This document shows positions 36,901 through 46,692 of a stretch of 64,000 nucleotides of DNA, one piece after another. The notes beneath the pieces were generated by a model. It saw only the letters and a program-made list of their open reading frames with translations. It had not been told where the DNA came from and made no database searches. How positions within the stretch are numbered: the stretch's first letter is position 1; every line of letters starts with the position of its first letter. Both the position numbers and the translations under genes were made by a program. The stretch spans positions 1 through 64,000 of the forward strand of contig BDSI01000163.1 in the NCBI GenBank assembly GCA_003117195.1. Direction: 5' to 3'. This DNA is from Eudorina sp. 2006-703-Eu-15. Taxonomy: Eukaryota; Chlorophyta; Chlorophyceae; Chlamydomonadales; Volvocaceae.

Positions 36901-39900
36901 AACGGGGTCGCCTCCAACACCCCCATAAGGCCCGCTCCCGCGGGGCCTGGCACCCGGATCCGCGACATCAGCCGCCGGATGGCTTCCTCGGGGTTGGCAG
37001 GAGTCTGCGTCGGTGCCGCCTCGAAAACGGCCGCCGGGGATGGCGTCCGCGGCCGCGCTGCGGCCGCCGCCTCCGCCGCAGCGGCCGCCTGCGCCGCTGC
37101 CTGCTCCTCCTGCTCCCTCCGACGTCGCTCCAGGGCGGCTCGGGCGCTGGCAAACTTGGCCGCGGCCTCGGCCGCTATAGGACTGCGGATCAGATCTAAC
37201 AAACTGTTGGTACTGGTGCTGGCGCTGCTGCTTGTGCTAGGAGCGGCTGTCGCCGCCGACGTGGCCTTAGCCTCGGCCTCCGCCCGGGCCTGGGCCGCCT
37301 GCCTGACCATGGCTTCTAGCTGCAGCCGGGGATCCACAGCGGGGCCGGTGCTGCCGGCGACGGCGCCTCGCACCTCCGGAACCCCCCCAGCCGCCTGGCG
37401 ATCCACGAGCTCCGGCGAGGAAAGCCCCGCCTCAGGCACCACGACGGCTTCGACGGCGGCGGCGGCGGCCACCGGCGGCTCCCGCGCCGCCGCGGCTGCG
37501 CTCGCCGCATCAGCGGCCCCCTCGACAGGCAGCCGAGCCCGCAGCTCCGCCACCGCCCCGCCGCCCTCCTCCGCCTCCACCGCCAGCTGCATCGCCGTGC
37601 GCTGCGCCGCCTCCGGCGCCGCCGCGGCTTCCGCCGCCGTCGCCGAGGGCGCAGCGCCGCCGCTGGGCCGTGCAGCCCCCCGCCACAGCGACAGCAGCGC
37701 ACTGACCCACACCCACGCGTCCGGCCGCTGGTGGGACTCCACCCCGCCCACAACCGCCTGCGCAGCTTCCGTTGACCGTACCGCCGACCCACTCGACAGC
37801 TCCGTCTCCAGCGTCGTTGCCGTCGCCCGCTGCGGCTGCGGCTGCGGCGGCGGCGGTGCCACCTGCGGCACCTGGACCCCCACCGCTTGCTGCTCCAGGG
37901 GAAGAGCCACAGTGCCGGGCTCCGGAGCAGCCGGAGCTGGGGGGCCCGCCGCCGCAGCGGGCGTCTCCAGGGGCGGCGGCACGGCGGCTGCCCCCGCGTC
38001 CCCTGGGACGCTGGGCTGGTGGGGCCGCCAGGTGACCCGGACGCGCTGCTGCAGTCCCGCCCAGCTCATTCCCGACAGCGCCAGACGCAGGGCGCCCAGG
38101 CCGCCGCGCCACGACCGGGCATGGGCCGCCGTCGCTGCCTGCTCCCCGACGGGGTTTTGGGGCCGGATTCGACGACGGACAGCGGGGTGTGGGACGGGGT
38201 GGCGCAGTGTGGGCGAGGGCGGGGGCTTACTCCAGGAGGGCAGGTAGGAGGCGCGGGATGTGAGTTTGGGCACATCACATCACACGCGGCGCGACGCAGC
38301 GGTGAGTGCCTCTTCCCCTACCCAACCAGGGTTTCGTTTCTGGGTTTGGGATTTTTTTCCCCGCCAGAAAGGCCACCCACCGCCGCCTCTGGAGATGGCG
38401 GGACACCGTCAGGGCTACGCGAGGCTACCCCCCCGGGACCCGCCCGGGTGCTGGTTGTCACCCACCGTCAATGTCCCAAACCAGGCGCCGCATGGTGGTG
38501 GCCTACCTCTCCTACTCGTTCCAGTGGGTGAGCCCTACCTCCCTCGTGCGGCCGCGTCGGTGGTGCAGCGAGGTGCGCGCGTCACTCCTCCCATCAGCAA
38601 CACACCCGGAGGTCGGGCGGGTCCCTTTCCTAAACACACGGAGGTAACCTGGGCGGTGGCGGATCTGCGCCCCAACAGCCTTGCGCTGGTGCTCGGGGAA
38701 TCCATGACCCCAAAGCATGAATCCGCACACCCACACACTCGAGGAAGCACGGCACCCGCGGCCGCCGCCGGCACCCAGGGCGCACCTGCAGGGCTTCATC
38801 TCGTTCCCCCAGGTACGGCTCATCGTCGGGCGGCGCGTGCGTCAGTCCCTCGTCGCAGTAGCGCGTCGGGCAGGCTGTAGCAGAGTCAGGGCGGCTGGAA
38901 GCGCCGAGGACTGTATCCAGTTCGGGCACCGCCGTCTCTGCATGCGGCTGCGCAGGGGATGTTGCCGGAGGTGCCGTCGCCGCCTCCGCCCCGAGGACCT
39001 CCGGGGGGCATTCGCCAGCAATTCCTGTGGCTCCCGCTGCAGGAGGAGCGCTGACGGCCTCCTGCGCCGCCGTCTCTGTGCCCAACGCCTCCGCCACCGC
39101 GGGCCGCACCGCCGCCGCCGCCGGCGCGGCAGCTGATGCCGCAGCAGACTCGCCCGCAGGCACCTCCCGCAGCTGCTGCAGCTGCTGCAGACGCTGGGCC
39201 TCCTCTTGCTGCCTTTGCTGCTGCTGCTGCTGCCTTTGCTGCTGCTCCCTCAGCCACGCCTGCTGCTGCAGCAGCCGTGTCCGCAGCGCCGCCTCCAAGT
39301 CCACCGGGGCCGCACTGGGCACCTCGCGGGCCGCACTGGCGCCCTCGTCTGACAGCACCTGCGGTCGGGACAGCTGGGCGTACAAACCGGGGCGAGACAG
39401 GGGCCGCACCAGGAGGCCGTCTTCGCGCTGCTCAGCACCCTGCTGCTGCTGCTGGTGTGGGTGCCCATCCGGCTGCGACTGCGCCTGGTGCTGAGGGCGA
39501 GCCAACCGCGCCAGCGCCAAGCCGCTCAGCGCCGTCAGGGTGCCTCTGTGGCTGGCCGGCTTGAGCAAGGCCGCGCCCTGACTCCGGGACGGCACCGCGA
39601 CGATCATGGCCGCCACCGCCTCCTCCACTTGGGCCGCCGCTCGGTCCATCACCTCCCGGGGAGCAGACGGGGCCGCGACACCCGCGTCTCCCGTCACGAC
39701 GGCCGGAGGGGTCAGGAGGGCGCCGTCAGCGACCGCTGCGGGCTGACGGGTGGCCGCCAGCAAGACAGCCGCCTCGGGGTCACCGGTCTGCTCTCCGGCG
39801 GCGGCGGCCGAGCGCTGCAGCCGCAACCGGTACGCCTGGTGCATGGCCAGCGACTTGTGCGCCACTCGCGACAGCGCGTGTGCGCGGGAGGAGTCAAGCT

Positions 39901-41170
39901 TCATGGTGGCAGGGCCCTGCGCCGGCGGCCGCGCGGCGGCGTCTCCGGCGCCGCCGCTGCCGCCGGCATCGGCGCTCGCGAACAGCTCCTCCCTCCCCAG
40001 CAGCTCCGGCAGCGGCACGCTGCCACCGTCAGCGGCGCCGCCGCCGCTGGCGCTGTTGTCGGCGGCGGTGTCGTGGACGCCACGCAATCGCGGCAGCGAC
40101 GCGCTATCCGGCAGCGACGCGCTACCCGCGACCGTTGGATCACCAAGATCACTGCGACTCAGAGCTCCCAGGGATGATATCAGCTCCTCCACATCGACAT
40201 CGCTGCTCTGCCCGCTGACGGCGAGGGTGCCTGGCCCCTCGGCGATTGCCGCGCTATCCCCCGCCGCCGAGGAGAGCAGCCACGCGGCCGGTGGCACCGG
40301 ATCCGGCAGGGGCTCGTCCCCTAGCATCGCCGCGAGCCGGTCTGCCGCTTCCGCTGCCACCATATCGGCTCGCTGCGGCTGCGGCTGGTACGGGCGCTGC
40401 AGCTGCGCCGCGTGCAAGCCGCCGACACCGTGGCCGGGCCCTGCGTCCCTGCCGCTGGTGCCGTTGCTGGCGTTGCTGCTGCTGCTGCTGCTGCTGGTGC
40501 CCATGCCGCTGACGTTGCGCATGTCGGAATGGCCGTTGGCCACGAAGAGGTAGCCCGGGGTGGGCGGCTCGGGCTGGGTCCGTTGGGGCTCGGAGTACGC
40601 AGCGGAGGCGAGCGCCGCTCTGCTGGACGGTGTAGCGGTAAAGCCCGCCGCGATAGGGAGTGCGCGCTGCTGGTGGCGCAGGGGCCCGCACTTCCTGGGG
40701 TCAAACGGCGCGCTGGCGGTGGCTGCCAGTGACGGACCGGCCGTAGCCCACCCCGGTTCGGTTCCAGACCCGCTGTTGAGCGGCCGCACGGCTCCAGGTA
40801 CGACCGTTCCCAGGCAGGAATTTGAGGACAATACCGTGTGCCCGGGTGTGGCGGTCCATGTGATGTGGGTTGCAATATTACCGGCTGGGCACGCCTGAGG
40901 TGGCGTGGCTGCCGGCCGTGCGTTGACTTCCGCCCCGTGGACGCCTCTTAAAGGCTGGTTTGTCAAGCAACTGTTTGTTGACATCGCCCTTGTGCATTTC
41001 TGCATTAATAAAACGCTGTGCTCGTCGCTCGGTTGGCGCAGTTCCGGTGATGCGTCGCCATCTGCGCCGCCGGTAATTGCGCGCGTTGGCGCAGCAAGTG
41101 CATCTGTGGCGTGTGATGGCGGCCCACGAAGACCGCCAGGGCAGCCGCGGTGCAACAGTGCACCCCTCAT
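26661..41170 (-). CDS. Organellar translation initiation factor IF-2 with giant N-terminal extension
   Basis: GTPase that brings initiator fMet-tRNA to organellar ribosomes. Exons leftwards: 41170-38786, 38138-36764, 35350-35064, 34733-34541, 33959-33778, 33123-32911, 32144-32070, 31618-31553, 31254-31132, 30905-30750, 30302-30115, 29538-29220, 28739-28512, 27959-27716, 26890-26661. All phases agree and the spliced length is divisible by three, giving ~2,087 aa. Residues 1-~1,250 (exons 1-2) are Ala/Pro/Gln/Ser-rich with a Gln/Arg coiled-coil-like stretch. The IF-2 part starts around [17 protein letters not shown]1 is GHVDHGKTS, then [11 protein letters not shown]3 DTPGHEAF, G4 TKCD (Thr for the usual Asn) and G5 SATTGEG. 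Domain II has [14 protein letters not shown] and [12 protein letters not shown]. Domains III-IV follow with [13 protein letters not shown], then [16 protein letters not shown] and [10 protein letters not shown]. The extended N-terminus presumably carries a transit peptide, but chloroplast versus mitochondrion cannot be settled. The start is the first ATG of the long frame; an internal start is possible. Confidence 0.92.
26990..27080. repeat. Degenerate GGGTTGTAA tandem tract
   Basis: Imperfect 9-10 bp units (GGGTTGTAA, GGGCTTGTAA) in the last IF-2 intron. In minus frame they read as repeating Asn-Pro-Tyr, which explains a spurious frame there. Confidence 0.8.
27598..27690. repeat. 27-bp tandem repeat, ~3.4 copies
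   Basis: The unit is CTCCTCCCTCCCAACACGTG plus CATCCAA. It lies in the last IF-2 intron just upstream (plus-strand sense) of exon 27716-27959. One unit differs by a single base (CATACAA). Confidence 0.92.
32707..32910. repeat. (CCCCA)n satellite, ~40 units, starting at an IF-2 splice donor
   Basis: Pure pentanucleotide array of ~204 bp. On the transcribed sense (minus) strand it is (GGGGT)n. The IF-2 exon 33123-32911 ends in AAGCCCACG and the intron opens with GTGGGGTGGGG, so the 5' splice site lies inside the first repeat unit. Confidence 0.97.
35463..35490. repeat. (AC)n microsatellite at one edge of dispersed repeat A
   Basis: About 14 CA units immediately left of repeat A copy 2. A second (AC)n run lies at 35977-35998 at its other edge. 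Confidence 0.95.
35491..35983 (-). repeat. Dispersed repeat A, copy 2 (inverted)
   Basis: Inverted counterpart of 868-1364. It sits inside the IF-2 intron 35351-36763 and is flanked on both sides by (AC)n runs. The ends coincide with those of copy 1 (GGACCGTCGCGC on one side, TAACACAC on the other), which supports a defined mobile unit rather than random duplication. Remaining intron sequence 35984-36763 shows nothing recognisable. Confidence 0.8.
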
Positions 41171-42476
41171 CTTCACTTGATGAACACCTTAACGCGACAT
41201 ACAACGTGCCAGCACGCGCAAGTAGTTTAACCCATTCTATCATAACACTTATCGTCAGAACAAGCGTTATATTCCGCCAAAAATGATCGACGTGTGCCAA
41301 TTGTGGCGGCATCAAGTGACGTACTGTCACCAAACTTCCATTATCGCTCCCCAGCCCGATGTCGCTGTGGAGTTGCGCTGTAAAGTTACAGTTACAATCA
41401 CTTCTATGCAATGCAAAAGACTCTCTGGGAAACGGTTGCCATATGCCAAACCATAACTATCTCGGCAGGTGCTGCAGGTCGTTGTTGAATGGCCGTCCAT
41501 TAGTTGTGATTGACAAAGGCAGTGCATGAATCGATAGGTTTGATCAGTTTTATCTTGCCCGGATTTCGTCGTGTAAGCAAACCAACTACGCCACTCATGT
41601 CTTTCTTGGGTGCGGAGGGCCGACGACAACACCATGTCGGTAAGTGATATGACCATTGTTGATGCATGGCAGCCAATTCGATGGTTGCTTGCACACCTGC
41701 GGTCCATCAACTTGCACGTCCGTCAAAAATGAAGCCTAAGATACGATTTATATGCCGTGGATTTGACGCGAGACGATGTCGATGCAATGACTCTGCTCCT
41801 GCGCGCGATGGGATGCGGCCTGTGAGAGAGAGGTCTTCGCCGTGGCGCAAGGGCGCATATCCGACCGTGCGCAGTATGTGGGGTACGCGCAGTTGCTGTA
41901 GGAGTCACGATACCTGCGCCTACATCAGTCACACGGTCGAAGGGGTTGGCCGAACGTTGGAAGGGTTTGGATGCTGAAACCCTGGAGCGCCGTGTGGCTC
42001 TCCCGGGTTGCTGGGGTCTCAGTCGCAGCTGCTTGCGGCATGGATCCGGTTGCATCAGAAAGAAGAACCTGGAAGGCTGCCTGTCTGCGCCGCCATGCCG
42101 CCAAGGCGTGGGCATGCGGGGGATCGGCACCTGCAAATAGGTCGGCGCCCGACATGTAACGCAGAGCAGGCTAGCATGGCCTCAACCACGCACGTTCGTG
42201 TTGAGTGTGGAGCCCCTTGACTCTGTTCTATTGAGCGTCGTATAGACGTTTTAAGCTTAGTCGACGCGTAATCTTTCGAGTAACAATAACTCTTGGCCCA
42301 CCCGCGATGACATTGTGCTAGATCCCCAACGCCATCGGGCATCGTACACGAGCTGCTTCGCCCTGTTGCCATGCTGTCGGTCCTGCGCATCCAGCATCCT
42401 CCTAACACGTGATTACCATCATTGGTGTACACATAAGACGCAGATACATATTCGTGTCACATGTTCACGCCTTCAG
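41171..42476. other. No gene seen; IF-2 upstream region
   Basis: Lower-GC spacer expected to hold the IF-2 promoter and 5' UTR. No domain-bearing frame was found on either strand. Confidence 0.4.
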
Positions 42477-43481
42477 ATGCGGTGACAGTTATTCGCCAGT
42501 CAACCTCCATATCCCTGCTGCCCTCGAGCGCAGGCCTCGAAAAGTACAAGATCGTGCACCACGACTTCAACCACTTCACGATGGGCCCCTCCAAGGGCAA
42601 GTCCTCTGCCAACAAGATGGCGTTCACGCTGGTGGAGCCCGAGCAGATCCACCCCTCCTTCAACGTCCTGTACGTCCGCACGCAGCGGCCGTCGGTGCTC
42701 CGGATGCCGCTGGTGCAGGTGTTCCTGGACACTTGGGCTGAGGCCGTGGAGATGGTGAGGCCGGTGTTCCGGTTCGGCATCCCGGAGTCGTCGGTGCGGG
42801 ACAAGTGCAAGTACTGGCGGTGAGACGGCGACGGATGGTCGGGGGCTGGGCGGTCTCCGAGGGCTCGCCTTCTGGGAGGGGGTGACGCGGCAAGTAATTT
42901 CAGCACCTAGGGGGGCCCTGGGTGGGAACCAAGTGACGGAGTGTGTGTGAGGGAGGGTGGCGCGGTGCACTGTGGCGGGGTGACGCCGCCGCCGAACCGG
43001 AGCGTGCGATGCCGACTCGGCGCGTTTGCTGTCCTCTTGAATGTCGAGTGGGATATGGGCGGGAAACTGAGTGGCGGTTCCATTCCTCCCTCCCTCCCAA
43101 GCTGACGCCGTCTTCTCCGCCCCCTCTCTCTCTCCCTCCCTCAGGGACGACGGCAGCTCGCTGCCCACCACGCCCAACCTGCACACGCAGCGCCTGATGA
43201 AGGCCATCAGCAACGAGGCCTTCGGCACCAGCCGCCTCAGCCTCCATGAGCATCAGCAGGGGGCAGGTCACGGACATGGGCATGGAGGCCATGGAGGAGG
43301 CCATGGTGGAGGCCACGGAAAGAAGGGCAAGCACCATCTGACGCCATTCCAAGAGAAAGAGGAGGTGTGCACAGCGCGATGCCTGGTGGCCGAGGAAGCG
43401 AGGATGTGTGCAAAACAGGCCAGGGCAGGCCCGTCGAGGGCAAACGCGGGCACGGCACTACCTAGGCAGCGGCGAAACTAG
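42477..43481 (+). CDS. Unassigned gene fragment, two exons
   Basis: Exon 42477-42819 (acceptor TTCAG, donor GTGAGA) joins in phase to 43145 onward (acceptor CCTCAG), with the frame stopping at 43479-43481. A donor after EKEE near 43363 may be the true exon end. The first exon reads like conserved protein: EKYKIVHHDFNHFTMG, EPEQIHPSFNVLYVRTQRP and LRMPLVQVFLDTWAEAVEM. The second has a His/Gly-rich stretch (GHGHGHGGHGGGHGGG). Both introns are canonical, so a real transcript is likely. I do not recognise the family and see no 5' exons in the preceding kilobase; it may be the 3' part of a larger, partly lost gene. Confidence 0.45.
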
Positions 43482-43742
43482 CTCCGCAAGGGGTTCGGGA
43501 AGTTAGGAGACTTGGCGCTGGTGTCTGCCGCTTTGGGGTTTCCAGCGAACAGATCCCGGCGCATGTGCGGCGACGGGTGTACCAATGTGGCATTGGTATG
43601 CACGAATGTTGGGCCCACCGCACTGCAAGTGAAGGCGGTACAGCATGGACCCAACAATTGTGCACACCAGTGAAGCGCTCGCCTTGCAGGATGTAGGGGT
43701 TGGATGCGGCCTGCCGCCCATCGCCGCCCCTGCTCCTCGCCG

Positions 43743-43762
43743 AAACCCTAAACCCTAAACCC
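43743..43762. repeat. Interstitial telomere-like repeat (CCCTAAA)n
   Basis: AAACCC followed by two further TAAACCC units, the Arabidopsis-type telomere motif. It is too short to be a chromosome end. Confidence 0.85.
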
Positions 43763-44033
43763 ACGCACAAGGTTGGATCACGTTTTCTAGATCGAGGTGA
43801 CCGAATTCAGGCACTCTCTTACGGTATGCGGCCGAGTTGCCGCTGGTGAGGTTCACGAGTGTAACAGTACTGGTGTCTGGCATGCACGCACGCAGCGCCG
43901 CCCGCAACGGTGTTCCTGGGTTTGCTGCGGCAAAGGTCAAGCAGGTCCGGCTGTCCCGCGCAGATGTCGTGGTGCTGGCGACGTTCCTGATCCTCACGCG
44001 CAAGACCCCCTGCCCGTTGCCCTGTCCTCGCAG

Positions 44034-44132
44034 TTCGTGGAGGCGGTCACGCCGTGGGTGGTGTTGGGTCTCAACGTGGCGGCCTGGTGTTATCTGGGCA
44101 CATCCGCGAACAACTCGGCGCCGGGACTGTGA
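44034..44132 (+). CDS. Possible terminal exon with a membrane segment
   Basis: After an acceptor (CCTCGCAG) the frame reads FVEAVTPWVVLGLNVAAWCY and ends at TGA 44130-44132; the hydrophobic run could span a membrane. An upstream frame 43837-44010 contains VRFTSVTVLVSG and RADVVVLATFLIL and may be a preceding exon. No family is recognised and the evidence is slight. Confidence 0.25.
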   Translation, partial: FVEAVTPWVVLGLNVAAWCYLGTSANNSAPGL

Positions 44133-46692
44133 GCCTGCAGAGAGAGCGAGAGAGAGTGCTGACAAGATTGGCACGTGTTCCTCGTGCTTATCGTGGCACG
44201 TGGGGGCAGCCATGGTGGCGGACCCGGTGGCGGAATGCGAGGAGGAGGTTAAGACCGAGGACATGCCGCGTGCTTGAGTGCCGCGTGTGTTTAGGTAAGA
44301 GACCCGCCGCGTGTGTGTGCCGGGGTAAGGCGCCGGAGCTGTGTTCAGTGTTGTCGGGCTTTTCGGCAAGCAAATTTTGAAGGGTGAGGCAGTGTTCGCT
44401 GCTGTTGCTCAGGCAACCGACGGACAGACGAGAGTGACGGAAGGACGAGAGGGAGCGTTTAGGCAGCTGCAGCAGCCGGGTGAAGGGGTGAAGGGGCCGA
44501 CGTCACACGAGGGGACCTTTGGAGGCCTTACGGAATGACAGGTGGCGGATTTACATTCGGCCCTGGTGTGGCGACAGCCCGCGGGGTCATTGCCGTTACC
44601 GTGGTGTGTGTGCCGGTTCGACTGTGACTGAGGGCGCGTGCGTCATCGTTGCGTGCGAGTAAACCTTCCTCGCCAGTGCTGGTGTAGTCAGGAAGGAGAC
44701 CCGAGCGTGTGAGTGTGCGGTGTGCGTGTGGATGTGCCGCGAGGGTGGGGATTACGTTTGAAGAACGGAGGGTGGGGGCAGGGCCTCTTATCCAGACGCG
44801 ACCGCCAAAGCACACTCCCGCTGGGAAGCAGGCGAGCGTGCGTGAGGGGCCACTGTCGCCCCCTGAAACGACAGGGTGTTGGCGCGCGCGCGCGCCGTTC
44901 CTGCCGTGCTCGTCATAGAATATATGTATCCAGAAAAGAATTGTGACGCACGGTCAGAACACCTTGTCGGACTGAGCTCCATCATCTGCTGGAGACAACG
45001 GTATGGTCGCGGACGTAAAAACGCTTCATGGCGGTGACGGCGACCTTTGCGTGCTATCAACCAGATCGGGTGTTTCACTTCCGTCGCGCTACGGGCACAA
45101 TCTCAGCGAGGAGTTCCGTGCCGCCAGTGCAGGCTCCCGGAAACTGGTGGGATCTTGTCGGAGAGGCGCGCGCAGACGGGTCGTTGCGGGCAGGTGGCAT
45201 CAGTCCTGACTTCTCACACGGCCAGCACACCGGCGACAGCAAAAGAGTTGGCCGCTGTGCCCCAGCCAGGACCGCTGCCAGGCGTGTCAGCATTGGCAGC
45301 CACGCACCTCTGTGGCGCCGTCAACCGACAGCTGGTGGACGCCTCAGTCAAGGGATATGTGCCGAGCCGGCATCGGGCCCTGACACTTCGACGCATCCGA
45401 CGACAACCCACCTGCCCCAACACCAACGCTGGCACCCGCATGCGTACAGATTTATCGCGGCACGTCTCTTGCAGCCACACGCAGTGAACACAGCCATCGT
45501 ACGGCGGTCCCCTCGCGGTGGACCACCCACATGTTCCTCTCCGTTCGTTCCTGCAGGCTTGCTCGTTATTCCTGCGTGAGTCTGCGGCAGGGTTCATTTC
45601 CCTTCACTCATGTCGCGTTTGGGTATGCATCCGTTGGGGGCCCCCCGGGGCGTCCCCCCTTCCGGCGGGCAAGGGTCCCTGTTGGCCGGAGGTTCCCTCT
45701 AGGCTTTGCTGTCCGTGGCGTCATGCTGCCCGCTGCAGGAATTGCTGGCCTGGAGCATTGCGAACAATCCCCTTCTGCAGCCGTTTCGTTGTGCAGCCGA
45801 GCTTGCATCACCCGCAGCGGTGCTCCCCTTTCTCAAGCCCACCGTCAACGCAGGCTTCTCATCCGACACGCCGGCTCGTCGACCGTTGCTCCTTGCGACT
45901 GTTACAACTTGCCAGCCCGTTACCGTATCCGCTTCGCCATGCGGCATCTCACGCCTCAGACCGCACGGCATTGTCTGCTGAGTGAATATTGTTCCCGTAA
46001 CTTTTCCCGTTTGGTGCGGGTGCGTTTAAGTGCATTTGGGGATGTGCCTGACTGGAGCATGTCGCCCGTTTTCGTTCCGCTTCGGTTCGGTGACATGGAC
46101 CTTCATTGCTGCTTGTCCGATTGTGGACGTGTGCATCCGGGCTGTTCCGGCCAGCGCAATGTACGTTGCAATGACTTGCAATCGCCTCCCTCCTGCTAGA
46201 AGATATATTCTCAACTCAACCCCACAAAATGTTCACCAAAAAGCTGCTTCACTTGGAACACCCGTGTTTCAATGTGTCTTGAATTCGGCAGGCAGGCGCG
46301 TCGTACGGTTGGTTGCCGACAGGAGCGGCTGACTCAGCGTTGTTCGAAAGTTATTCAGCGATGCCCTGCTTCACGAACTTCGCAGCATCGGAACAAAGGT
46401 TTAACATGGTGTATTTGTGTTTGTTGACGGCATTGTGCTCAGTTGCTCGTCGTCAGCTCGTCACTCAATTCCTTGTCGGTTTGTACAGCAGTAATCGGTG
46501 CGTCCGTCGTTGACTGCACGGAATCGCAAATGTTACACACTAGAAACGACTCTCACCCTATGAATTTATTACTCGTCTGCGCGACATGCCTTGACGCGAT
46601 CTATAGTTCTATACCAACCGCCGAGACTTCCTCATCTTTGTGAAACGCACAACAATTCTTGTCGCAAATCACTGAATAGTGACCATACCTTT
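44133..46692. other. No gene assigned
   Basis: About 2.5 kb of mixed composition. A 222-codon plus frame at 45531-46199 and others on both strands carry no motif I can name. It includes a short (GC)n run at 44883-44894. It probably contains the upstream region of the C45 gene. Confidence 0.35.

Noticed and set aside
36694..38247. 517-codon plus-strand frame
   Set aside because: Shadow of IF-2 exon 2 on the other strand; GC-rich Ala codons leave the antisense open, and only the minus strand joins in phase to its neighbours.
39027..40553. Several plus-strand Arg/Ser/Cys-rich frames
   Set aside because: Antisense to IF-2 exon 1; composition is typical of shadows of Ala/Gln-rich coding sequence.
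43743..43762. Chromosome end
   Set aside because: Only about three telomeric units, with genes continuing on both sides.
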